In this document: piece by piece, positions 52,321 through 60,473 of the stretch
Layout: every line of letters begins with the position of its first letter
Numbering within the stretch: position 1 is the stretch's first letter
Assembly (NCBI GenBank): GCA_028280845.1
Contig: JANQKZ010000036.1
Location: 1 to 64,000, forward strand
Length of the DNA stretch: 64,000 nucleotides
Origin: Opitutales bacterium
Lineage (GTDB): Bacteria; Verrucomicrobiota; Verrucomicrobiia; Opitutales; JABSRG01
Reading direction: 5' to 3'
Notes under the pieces: generated by a model
Databases searched by the model: none
The model's input: the letters and a program-made list of their open reading frames with translations, nothing else
What the model was told of the DNA's origin: nothing
Translations under genes and position numbers: made by a program

Positions 52321-53942
52321 TCTTTCTTGCTTTCCTCGTCCGAATCCAGGGCTTCATCTGTTCCCGAAATTCCCTTGGTGGCATTGCGTTCACGAATTCG
52401 TTTGAGCTCGTAAATCGTGTAACGCCCTACGTTCTCGGGCCGGTGGCCCCCGAATATCAGGCTGGCAATCAGGCCCGAGAAGAAGAGAATCAGGTGCCCG
52501 CCTACCCCAATCAGAATAGGATTCAGATTCCAGTTTATCCCAAAATTCACCAGCCGATTACCGTCCGCGTCGGCTTGTGATAGCAGGGCCCAGATGGTGT
52601 AGACAACACATACCCCAATCCCGATGTACGCCCCTCTCCGGGTAGACTTCTCGGTGAGAAAGCCCAGGGCAAACAAACCCAGAGTGCCTGCCGACAGGAT
52701 AGTGGCGATGGTTATGGCGCGCTCCATCAGCGGAGTGGATCCCTCCGTCGGGACCAGCAGGATGGCGATCGTGGCCGCTGCGAGCCCCCCGCAGAACACC
52801 ATAAACCGGCCAAAGAGCAGCTTGGTCTTTTCCGTCGTATTTTTGAAGATGTTGCTGAAATAATCATTGGTCAGCACCGTTGCCACCGCATTGAGATCGG
52901 CGCTGATCGATGACATGGAAGCGGCCAGAATGGCGGCGAGGATCAAACCGACAACCCCCGTGGGAATGTAGTGCATGAGGAAATAGGGCATGACCTCGTC
53001 CGGGGTGGCCGGACCAGGGTCATTCGGAAGCAATTCAAAAAAGCCGTAGAAGCTTCCCCCGATGAACATGAAGATCAGAAAAATGGGAGCCAGCGCGCAG
53101 GCTCCAAGGAAAGCACCACGGCTGGCCGCTTTATCGGTTTTAGCTATAAGGTAGTGCTGGACGAGGTGTTGGTCCGTCACATAGCGGCGACCCCATTGCA
53201 CCATGTAGGCCAGAAGGAAAATCCACAGCGTCGGGGTGCCCCGGTCAAAGATCGTGGCGGGAGACATATCAAGGTTCCCAATACTATACTTACCGGCCTC
53301 CCAGGCGGTCTGAATAATAGCTCCCGGATCCCCGATCTCGGGGGCAAACAGGATCCGCAGAAGGATGAGTACCGCACTGACCGAGATAAATATCCCCTGC
53401 ACCACATTGGTCCAGGCCACTGCTGTGATTCCCCCGGCCATCGTATAGATAGTGGTGAAAAAACCCAGGCCCAGGATGACCGCGACAGGGTTCCAACCGG
53501 TCAGGACATAGAGGGCGATGGAAGTAGTCAGCAAGGTAACTCCCAGGTCGAATGTCCGGTCGAGCAGGAAGCCAAAAGAGGTATAAATCCGACCGCCCAT
53601 GCCAAAGCGTTCACCAATAAATTCATAAGCGCTCATACGTACTACATGGCGATAAAATGGTACGATCCAGATGGAAATCACGATAAGCAGGACCGGTAGC
53701 ATCAAGTGGGGGATGAGCAGAATCATGCCCTTTTCGTAAACCGTTCCCGGATGCCCCACAAAGGTGGCACTACTCACCACGGTCGCCATAATGGTAAACA
53801 TGACCGCCCAGGTGGGGATGCTTCGATCGGCCGTAAAAAACTTCCGCACGGTCTTTTGACCGCGCGACACGTATAAACCAATCGAAGCTATACCGATCAG
53901 GTAAACGATAATGATGATGAAATCTAATAGCTTAAGGGACAT
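52317..53942 (-). CDS. Sodium:solute symporter (SSS family)
   Basis: The start is moved from 54053 to the ATG at 53942, which opens directly into helix 1 (LLDFIIIIVYLIGIASIGLYVS) and avoids overlap with the upstream gene; 541 residues. More than a dozen hydrophobic segments follow. SSS marks include DRSIPTWAVMFTIMATVVSSATFVGHPG, the AGGITAVAWTNVVQG stretch of helix 6-7, and ILAASMSSISADLNAVATVLTND. The C-terminus is charged and cytoplasmic. The family co-transports sugars, sugar acids or amino acids with Na+. Translational coupling to a cytosolic sulfatase suggests that the cargo is a sulfated mono- or small oligosaccharide or acid. Confidence 0.93.
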   Translation of the reverse strand: MSLKLLDFIIIIVYLIGIASIGLYVSRGQKTVRKFFTADRSIPTWAVMFTIMATVVSSATFVGHPGTVYEKGMILLIPHLMLPVLLIVISIWIVPFYRHVVRMSAYEFIGERFGMGGRIYTSFGFLLDRTFDLGVTLLTTSIALYVLTGWNPVAVILGLGFFTTIYTMAGGITAVAWTNVVQGIFISVSAVLILLRILFAPEIGDPGAIIQTAWEAGKYSIGNLDMSPATIFDRGTPTLWIFLLAYMVQWGRRYVTDQHLVQHYLIAKTDKAASRGAFLGACALAPIFLIFMFIGGSFYGFFELLPNDPGPATPDEVMPYFLMHYIPTGVVGLILAAILAASMSSISADLNAVATVLTNDYFSNIFKNTTEKTKLLFGRFMVFCGGLAAATIAILLVPTEGSTPLMERAITIATILSAGTLGLFALGFLTEKSTRRGAYIGIGVCVVYTIWALLSQADADGNRLVNFGINWNLNPILIGVGGHLILFFSGLIASLIFGGHRPENVGRYTIYELKRIRERNATKGISGTDEALDSDEESKKE

Positions 53943-53964
53943 AGCTAGGGGATAGGGGTTGGGG

Positions 53965-54969
53965 TTACCAGGGCATCGTCCGGCCGGTGTGGCGACGGCC
54001 AATTTCCGCCGCTTCTTCACTGCCGCCTGCTGCGATGGATACGCCCCACTCAATACGTTGGATCACATTGTCAGGAAGCACATTGTCGAGAAAGGGAAGA
54101 TCGTTGGCCTTGGCCGCATCAAGAACCCGCTGGGACGCCGCAATCACTTCGGGCGGTAGCGGAGGATCAGCCCGCCCTTCCAGGTAGCCATAAGACAGGC
54201 CCATGTCGCGGGGCCCGGATTCGGCAAAACCGATCCCGGGGGTTTTCAAGGTCTGTTCTACCCGGGCCAGGGCCTGGGGATCTTCAATCTTCACCCCAAG
54301 CATCAATTCGCCTTCCGGGTTCAGCGGCCAGACATCGGCCTTATTGAAATACTCATGTTTGGAAAGACCCCAAATCTTCTGCGCAAACGCGTTGCTTCCC
54401 ATTCCGCGCAAACCCTGCTCCAGGCCTTGGTCCTTGCCCTGATCATGGATTGGGTATCGGGCAATTTGAATGTATCGCCGGACCGCCTCCGGGTCCCTGG
54501 CACGGGCAAGGTGGAGTCCATGCACGCCATGGGCAAGGATCTGTTGAATCATCCAATGCCCCCCTTCCACCGCCTCCGGGCTGATCCCCAATATCGGCAA
54601 AACGACAATAACCGTTGGGGTCAGATGACCGCTGGGAGTCGGACCGCCATCATGGAGACCTTGCATGTAGGCCCGCAAGGCCGAGAGGTCAAAGGCACCA
54701 TGTTCCAGGTTATATATGATCATGTCGGCCCAGGTCTGGGACATCTCCTTCCCCCGCTGGTAGGCTTCCTCCACGGTCCAGGGGTAATCCGGAGGACGCA
54801 CCCCATAGGAGTAATACACGGGCTGACCAGCTTCCAGGAGCTCAATCGCTTTGTTAACTCGCTTGGGTTTATAATCGGGATCAGGCTGGGCCGTCAGGAC
54901 GGTAGAGCTCAGAAAAAGTAAAACAACCAGGAGGTGGAGGAGGAATTTGTGAGGAAGGTTGATTTTCAT
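53965..54969 (-). CDS. Exported HpcH/HpaI aldolase-family protein
   Basis: The 334-residue protein begins with a clear signal peptide (FLLHLLVVLLFLSSTVLTA). The family barrel follows: MIIYNLEHGAFD (His-Gly pair), GVHGLHLARARDPEAVRR, ELMLGVKIEDPQAL where the usual metal glutamate sits, and GFAESGPRDMGLSYG for the conserved Asp loop. Family members cleave 2-keto-3-deoxy or 4-hydroxy-2-keto acids to pyruvate and an aldehyde and are cytoplasmic. An exported copy is odd and may have another role, such as binding or an extracytoplasmic lyase. It starts 8 bp after the beta-helix gene and ends 22 bp before the symporter. Confidence 0.85.
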   Translation of the reverse strand: MKINLPHKFLLHLLVVLLFLSSTVLTAQPDPDYKPKRVNKAIELLEAGQPVYYSYGVRPPDYPWTVEEAYQRGKEMSQTWADMIIYNLEHGAFDLSALRAYMQGLHDGGPTPSGHLTPTVIVVLPILGISPEAVEGGHWMIQQILAHGVHGLHLARARDPEAVRRYIQIARYPIHDQGKDQGLEQGLRGMGSNAFAQKIWGLSKHEYFNKADVWPLNPEGELMLGVKIEDPQALARVEQTLKTPGIGFAESGPRDMGLSYGYLEGRADPPLPPEVIAASQRVLDAAKANDLPFLDNVLPDNVIQRIEWGVSIAAGGSEEAAEIGRRHTGRTMPW

Positions 54970-54977
54970 CGAATAAG

Positions 54978-56732
54978 TCAGGGTTGAAACTCGTATGCAC
55001 CGAGGTCCGGCCGATTGTCCCCCGTGCCCACCACGGGTCGTGGCCGGCCCAGCATGTCCTTACGAAGGGAAGTAGAGGTACCACGATCAATAAAAGGGGC
55101 TCCCTTTTCAGGTTGATAGGTGGGAAGGACCTCCATGTAGGTCTTGGTGGTTAGCGGCTCTGCCGCAGGCACCTGTCCCCAGATAAATAACCGCAGGGGG
55201 GTATTGCTCGCCACCACGGACCAAAATTCACCAATTCGGATAACCCGACCGCTCAAATCTTCCTCGATGGCTTCCTCTGAAAAGATATCCACTTGGGTCT
55301 GCATCAGGTGGGCATGCCACGTCTGGGTGGCTACGGCTGCCGTAAACCCATCCGCCTTAAAGTTCGGCTGGCTCTCAGTAATCACGAAATTGCCTTCTCC
55401 ATAGGTAAAGTTCCGGGAGGCATTGTGGGTATAGGCCGTGGGCGCTTGGAGATCTGCCGTTTCCAGGATCAGGTTGTTCCTCACATCACTGGAACCCAGC
55501 GTATGTTTCGTCTCCACCATGAGGAGTTCGTCATCGATGGTGTTGTGGTATACTTCTAATTCGGATCGCTGTAGATAGACACCTCCGCCATTCCGCGCAA
55601 TCAGGTTGTTGAACAATCGCCCACGGGATTCCATCGTGATCCGCATGGCCCCCGAGTTTTCCGTGGGGTTTCGGTTCCCCATAAATATGTTGTTTTCCAC
55701 CAGGAAATTAAAATCGGCCCGGGGAGGCACTGGGTCCAGGGGCTTATCATACCGATGCTCCTGTCCCCCAATGAATAGGCCCGCACCATCATCATCACAA
55801 AAATTCCCCAGGATCCAATTATGGCGAATCACCGGATTCACCCAGAGCGCAATGAAGATCCCACCAGCATCGTTATTCGTTAAGGCATGATTCATGGCAA
55901 TCAGGTTGCCTTCAATTAAAGGTTCTCCTTCCCCATAGGCAGAGACGGCTCCCTCTGAACTGCGCATCGGATCATCCGTGCCTACCACGTTGTGCATGAT
56001 CACATTGGCCCTTATGACAGGGCTCGCCCCCATATGTGCTGTGATAGCTGCACCCCGACCAATAACCGTTTCGTTGAAGGCAAAGATATTATTGGCTATA
56101 ACCGGACTCGCCCCATTCAAACAGGCAATCCCGGCACCGTCCCAGGACAATTCATGCCGATATTTCGGATTCCATCCCTCCGGAGCCAGAAGGACATTGT
56201 GGTGGATCACATTGTTGACGATGGTCGGAGACGTGCCATCACAGAGTATGCCCGCACCATAGGCGGATATTTTCCCTCCGGTAATGTGAAAGCCATCCAG
56301 CCATACCGCATCGTTTAACCTCAGGACTCGACCCTTTTCCTCCCCATCCAGGACCGTGGGGTAGGCCATGACCTCCCGGGTGGTCCAATCTCCACGTTTA
56401 AATCCACCGTAAAGCCTCACTCCCCTGGGTATGTCCAGCTCTCCTTCGGCATAAGAGCCCTCGGCCACCAGGATGATCCCACCTCCGTCGGGTAGTCGGC
56501 CCAGGGCTCCCCGGATGGTGCTCAGAGGGGCTCTCATCGTTCCCTTTCCCCTCGTGTCGGATCCCCCGTCCACGTCTACGTGCAGCACGACTTCCCCCGT
56601 TTCCAACCGCGGCATGGCTGAGCTCGGTCCCAATGCTGCAGCCGGCGCTACCAGGATAGAGAATAGCCAATTCAGCAAGCTTACACAAATGATCGAAAAG
56701 GGGAGTTGGGGGCTTTTTTTCAGGGGGGGCAT
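54978..56732 (-). CDS. Secreted right-handed beta-helix protein (DUF1565-like; paralogue of 60474-62387)
   Basis: The ATG at 56732 is used instead of the GTG at 56756; the signal peptide (FSIICVSLLNWLFSILVAP) follows. The mature protein opens with HVDVDGGSDTRGKGTMRAPLSTI and GRLPDGGGIILVAEGSYAEGELDI, the usual entry to polymorphic parallel beta-helix proteins. It continues with rungs such as SPTIVNNVIHHN, SPVIANNIFAFNE and NPVIRHNWILGN. The C-terminus has a short tail ending RPDLGAYEF. No lyase or hydrolase motif is obvious, but this fold hosts many polysaccharide lyases. It is the first gene of the nine-gene operon and is divergent from the 5'-nucleotidase-like gene over a strong palindrome. 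Confidence 0.8.
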   Translation of the reverse strand: MPPLKKSPQLPFSIICVSLLNWLFSILVAPAAALGPSSAMPRLETGEVVLHVDVDGGSDTRGKGTMRAPLSTIRGALGRLPDGGGIILVAEGSYAEGELDIPRGVRLYGGFKRGDWTTREVMAYPTVLDGEEKGRVLRLNDAVWLDGFHITGGKISAYGAGILCDGTSPTIVNNVIHHNVLLAPEGWNPKYRHELSWDGAGIACLNGASPVIANNIFAFNETVIGRGAAITAHMGASPVIRANVIMHNVVGTDDPMRSSEGAVSAYGEGEPLIEGNLIAMNHALTNNDAGGIFIALWVNPVIRHNWILGNFCDDDGAGLFIGGQEHRYDKPLDPVPPRADFNFLVENNIFMGNRNPTENSGAMRITMESRGRLFNNLIARNGGGVYLQRSELEVYHNTIDDELLMVETKHTLGSSDVRNNLILETADLQAPTAYTHNASRNFTYGEGNFVITESQPNFKADGFTAAVATQTWHAHLMQTQVDIFSEEAIEEDLSGRVIRIGEFWSVVASNTPLRLFIWGQVPAAEPLTTKTYMEVLPTYQPEKGAPFIDRGTSTSLRKDMLGRPRPVVGTGDNRPDLGAYEFQP

Positions 56733-56781
56733 AAGCCATTTCAACCTATGATCCACATATTCTTTAGCAAGGATTTTATCT

Positions 56782-56822
56782 TTTTTTCATGAAAAAACTG
56801 GAAATTTTGGTGAAATTTTTCA
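56782..56822. promoter_or_regulatory. TTTTTTCATGAAAAAA palindrome and TGAAA-TT-TTTCA repeat in a divergent promoter
   Basis: A perfect 16-bp palindrome at 56782-56797 and a second inverted pair at 56811-56822 lie between the nine-gene operon (minus) and the 5'-nucleotidase-like gene (plus). This is the longest symmetric copy of the recurring site. The ORF-track start at 56789 is inside it. Confidence 0.62.
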
Positions 56823-56875
56823 ATTCAAATCAAAAGAATATTTACAAAATCAGCAAAAAACGGGAGCTTTGGGCT

Positions 56876-58396
56876 ATGATGCTACGCTGCTCTCCGTCGT
56901 GGAACCGGACCTTCCTTCGATTCCTGTTCCTGCTTTTCCTACTGCCTTTTTCCGCCTTTTCGGAGGTCCAGCCACTTGTGCTCGTCTACACCAATGACAT
57001 CCATGATCACATTCGACCAGACTATGACGGGCGGGGCGGCCTACCCTTTGTTTCGGGCTTTATCCGGTCTTTGCGAAACCAACACCAGGATGAGCTCCTC
57101 GTCCTGGACTCAGGGGACGGGGCGGAAAAGGGTGATATCGCGGCCTGGGTTTCTCATGGCCGCCTGACCTTCCAGGCCATGTCACGAATCGGCTACGACG
57201 CCTGGGCCCCGGGCAATCACGACCATGACTTCGGCATTGACGGCCTGACAGAATTCGCCGACCTGGCGGGATCCCCCCTCCTCTGCATCAACCTGATCGA
57301 CGAAGCCGGTAAGCCCATTTTCCAGCCCTCCATGGTCGTGGAGAAAAATGGCCTGAAAATCGGACTTATTGGCATGATCGTGCCCCGCAACGAAGGGTGC
57401 CTGAATGATGAGGAAACGGCCATTGCCATGGCCTTGGAAGCCGAGCGGCTGCGCCCCATGGTCGACCTCATCGTCGCCATCTGCCACGACGGAGTTGAAG
57501 AATGTGCCCGTATCGCCGAGGTGGCCACCGAAATCGATATCTTTATCAGCGGCCATACCCATGTAGCCCTGGAGGAGGCCTACATCCATGAAAAAACCGG
57601 CGCCATCATCGTGCAGGCCGGTTGTTATGCTGAATATGTCGGAATAATGGAATTGGAGATAGACGTCGAAGCCAGGGAGCTGGTCGACTTCACCAACGCA
57701 CTGGTTCCCATGGATCATGACTCCATCCCCTGCGACGTAGACATGGTTGAATGGTTCCGCCAGGAGGAGCTTAAACTGACCCCCGAGGCCAACCGTATCG
57801 TGGGCTGGTCCAGCCAGGAAATCGGCTACGCCCAGGTGGGTATCCTCGCCGCCGAAGCCATTCGGCAGGCCACCGGGGCGGATATTGGTTTTAACGCCTC
57901 CGGCCAGGTGGTCCGGGGCAAGCTCCCCAGCGGAATCATTGACCTTAATGCCGTCTTCCGCACCGGTGGGGAGCGAGGAAATGAACTCGTCGAGCTCACC
58001 CTGACCGGGAAAGAAATCGAGGCCTACCTGAACGGTCTCACCCTGAGCGACTGGCACCTGACCCAGTGGTCCGGTTTTACCGCCCACCACGATGGAAAGC
58101 ACATTTCCACCAACCTGGATGCGGGCCGAACATACCGTGTAGCCATGCCTGAACTGGAATTTACTTCACGGTTTTCTCGCCTTTTCGAGAAGGTCCGAAC
58201 CAACCCGGCCAACTTTCCCGGTATTCCCGCCCTCAACCGCGACATTACCCCAAAGCGGATCCCCCAGACCTGGACCGAGGTGGTAACCCACCTCATGACA
58301 GGTTGGGCCACCCAGAACAAATCCTTGGAAGAAGAAATCCTCATGCTGGCTCAACAATCCGGTCAAATGACCATCGCACAAGTCACCAGGGATTAG
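56876..58396 (+). CDS. Secreted 5'-nucleotidase/UshA-like metallophosphatase
   Basis: The start is moved from 56789, which lies in the palindrome, to the ATG at 56876 with GGGAG upstream. It gives 506 residues with a signal peptide (FLRFLFLLFLLPFSAFS). The N-terminal metallophosphatase domain has LVYTNDIHDHIRPD, LVLDSGDGAEKG, PGNHDHDFG, VAICHDGVEE and IFISGHTHVALEE with both histidines intact. The C-terminal 5'-nucleotidase domain (IGFNASGQVVRGKLPSG, VFRTGGERGNELVELTLTGKEI) is about 170 residues. The family dephosphorylates nucleotides, UDP-sugars or sugar phosphates in the periplasm. It is divergent from the nine-gene operon and followed by PhoD2. Confidence 0.9.
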   Translation: MMLRCSPSWNRTFLRFLFLLFLLPFSAFSEVQPLVLVYTNDIHDHIRPDYDGRGGLPFVSGFIRSLRNQHQDELLVLDSGDGAEKGDIAAWVSHGRLTFQAMSRIGYDAWAPGNHDHDFGIDGLTEFADLAGSPLLCINLIDEAGKPIFQPSMVVEKNGLKIGLIGMIVPRNEGCLNDEETAIAMALEAERLRPMVDLIVAICHDGVEECARIAEVATEIDIFISGHTHVALEEAYIHEKTGAIIVQAGCYAEYVGIMELEIDVEARELVDFTNALVPMDHDSIPCDVDMVEWFRQEELKLTPEANRIVGWSSQEIGYAQVGILAAEAIRQATGADIGFNASGQVVRGKLPSGIIDLNAVFRTGGERGNELVELTLTGKEIEAYLNGLTLSDWHLTQWSGFTAHHDGKHISTNLDAGRTYRVAMPELEFTSRFSRLFEKVRTNPANFPGIPALNRDITPKRIPQTWTEVVTHLMTGWATQNKSLEEEILMLAQQSGQMTIAQVTRD

Positions 58397-58406
58397 GATT
58401 TTCCCT

Positions 58407-58452
58407 TTTCGTGAAAAAAAAATTTTTTCATGAAATTTTTAGTGAATTTCAT
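58407..58452. promoter_or_regulatory. TTTCATGAAA palindrome with flanking inverted repeats before PhoD2
   Basis: TTTCATGAAA lies at 58426-58435. ATGAAATT (58430-58437) also pairs with AATTTCAT (58445-58452), and TTTTC-GT-GAAAA lies at 58407-58418. All are in the 114-bp gap between the 5'-nucleotidase-like and PhoD2 genes, so PhoD2 probably has its own promoter under the same control. Confidence 0.55.
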
Positions 58453-58510
58453 ACTATTTTCTCGCTTTCACAATGAGAGAAATCTTAACTGATGGCCTTT
58501 ACCCCCTCTC

Positions 58511-60220
58511 ATGATGTTAAAGCGATACCCTTGGAGCCCCTTCCTGATTCTGGTCTTTGGTCTGTTCACAAGCATGAGCGGACAATCCGAAGGCGAATAC
58601 GTTATCGACGCCCCTGAAGATGCCTGGGAAGACGGCTCCCCCTACCCCTACTATGGGAGTGAAAACCCATGGAACCGTCGCATGTTCGGTGAAAAAGCCG
58701 CCAGCTGGCAGTATAAGCGCCAGGGCCAGAGACAGATCCTGAAGATCATCGAAGGCGACCCCGCGGGCGCCCTCGACCTGGCCGAGTTTCGCCTGGGCCA
58801 GCGTCCGGATGACCTGGAGGCCCTCTATATCATGACGGTGGCCGCATCCCAGCTGGGGAAACTGGACCTCGCAATCCAAACTATGCTCCATGCCTTGAAC
58901 GCAGGCCTTCCCTTTGAACGTTTTTTGGCCGGTCCGCGCGACCTCCTGGAGCCCCTCTATAAGACCGAAACCTTCCAGCTCATGAAGGCCGATTATGATC
59001 TACCTCTGGTCCACGGCCCCAAGCTGGGGGCCATGACCGATAACACGGTGGACTTCTGGGTACGCACCGCCGATTTAACCCGGATCCAAATTAAGGTATT
59101 CAAGGAGGGCGGTTCCCGAGAACCGGTCTCCACCGCATCCTTTCGCTCGGAAAAGAAAGATGACTTCACAGGAAGGGGCACGGCCAAGGGGCTCAAACCA
59201 AATACGGCTTATACCTACGAGGTGTGGATCGACGACCAGTATGTCGATACCGGGCTACCCCAGCGCTTTACCACCTATCCCGCCGAGGGCAGTTCAGATG
59301 GTTTCGTCATCGCCTTCGGGGGCTGCGCCGGATATACCCCGTGGTATGAACGGATCTGGGATGAGATCCTGGACTTTGAACCCCGGGCCCTCCTCCTCTT
59401 GGGCGACAACGTCTACCTCGACATCCCGGATGATCCCGGTGCCTTTCATCAATATACCATGTACCGCCGCCAGTCCCGGCCCGAGTATCGCCGCCTGACC
59501 AGCACCACCCCCGTTTATGCCATTTGGGATGACCACGACTCTGTCATGGACGATGTCTGGATGGGCCCCTACCGGGACCGCCCCTCATGGAAAATGCCCA
59601 CCCTGGAGTTTTTTAAACAAAACTGGCCCAATCCCTACTATGGGAGTGAAGAGTGGCCCGCGGTCTGGCACGATTTTTCCATTGGCGATGTCGACTTCTT
59701 CATGCTGGACGGCCGCTTTTACCGGACTCATCCCTACAGCGATGATGCCACCATGCTCGGCCCGGATCAATTGGCCTGGCTGAAGCGCTCGCTCAAGGAA
59801 TCGACTGCCACGTTTAAGGTCATTGTTTCACCGGTCAATTGGGTGATTGGTTCTAAGGCCGGCAGCCGCGACACCTGGCAGGGCTTCCCGCGAGAACGAG
59901 ATGAGATCTTCAATTTTCTCGCCGAACATGAAATCGAAGGCGTCTTTCTCCTCTCCTCCGATCGTCACCGTGCGGACATCTGGAAGATTGAACGCGAAAA
60001 TGGATATCCGCTTTGGGAGTTCGGCAACGGCCAACTCACCAACATCCACACGCACTATACAGTACCGGAGGCCGTTTTCAGTTATAACGAGAAAAATTTG
60101 TTCGGGCTCCTACGCTTCCGGACCGATATTTCCGATCCGTGGGTCTCCTACGAGATCGTCAACATCGATGGAGAGACGGTCCATACCCACCTCGTGCGCC
60201 TGAGTGAGATGAAACACTAA
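58511..60220 (+). CDS. PhoD-like alkaline phosphatase/phosphodiesterase (second copy)
   Basis: The 569-residue protein has a signal peptide (FLILVFGLFTSMSG) and an extra N-terminal helical part of about 140 residues with TPR-like repeats (ALDLAEFRLGQRPDDLEALYIM). The PhoD Fn3-like domain follows (TDNTVDFWVRTADLTRIQI), then the catalytic core: FGGCAGYTP, LLLGDNVYLD, AIWDDHDSVMDD, FFMLDGRFYRT and LLSSDRHRADIW. Where PhoD1 has SGDTH this copy has SSDRH, keeping the Asp and His. It probably cleaves a phosphate ester or diester outside the cytoplasm. The TPR-like leader is not usual for PhoD and may mediate protein contacts. Confidence 0.87.
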   Translation: MMLKRYPWSPFLILVFGLFTSMSGQSEGEYVIDAPEDAWEDGSPYPYYGSENPWNRRMFGEKAASWQYKRQGQRQILKIIEGDPAGALDLAEFRLGQRPDDLEALYIMTVAASQLGKLDLAIQTMLHALNAGLPFERFLAGPRDLLEPLYKTETFQLMKADYDLPLVHGPKLGAMTDNTVDFWVRTADLTRIQIKVFKEGGSREPVSTASFRSEKKDDFTGRGTAKGLKPNTAYTYEVWIDDQYVDTGLPQRFTTYPAEGSSDGFVIAFGGCAGYTPWYERIWDEILDFEPRALLLLGDNVYLDIPDDPGAFHQYTMYRRQSRPEYRRLTSTTPVYAIWDDHDSVMDDVWMGPYRDRPSWKMPTLEFFKQNWPNPYYGSEEWPAVWHDFSIGDVDFFMLDGRFYRTHPYSDDATMLGPDQLAWLKRSLKESTATFKVIVSPVNWVIGSKAGSRDTWQGFPRERDEIFNFLAEHEIEGVFLLSSDRHRADIWKIERENGYPLWEFGNGQLTNIHTHYTVPEAVFSYNEKNLFGLLRFRTDISDPWVSYEIVNIDGETVHTHLVRLSEMKH

Positions 60221-60473
60221 TTTCGGTCCTGCCCTTCCAGAGGGCCAGCCTATTACCCCCACCTCCCGTGAACCCTTACCCCTTCCTTCGCCTACTCTAC
60301 GCCTTGGATGCCATATCTTTGACCGGTTATCATCCCGCTATGGACCGGGAAGGCGGGGAGACCGGGGAAACGGGGGAGCTCCATGTCTTCGGGAGCGCTG
60401 ACTTGCCCCGGTTGGCCAGCCTTACCTCCACCATCTGGAATCCCGAAAAAGTATCCAACTAATAAATACATTC

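Noticed and set aside
57182-58102. Minus-strand ORF of 306 aa
   Set aside because: Shadow of the 5'-nucleotidase-like gene, rich in Gly/Asp/Val as expected for antisense reading.
60268-60462. 64-aa plus-strand ORF between PhoD2 and the beta-helix gene
   Set aside because: GTG start, no ribosome-binding site and no recognisable feature; Gly/Glu-rich low-complexity core. Kept as non-coding.
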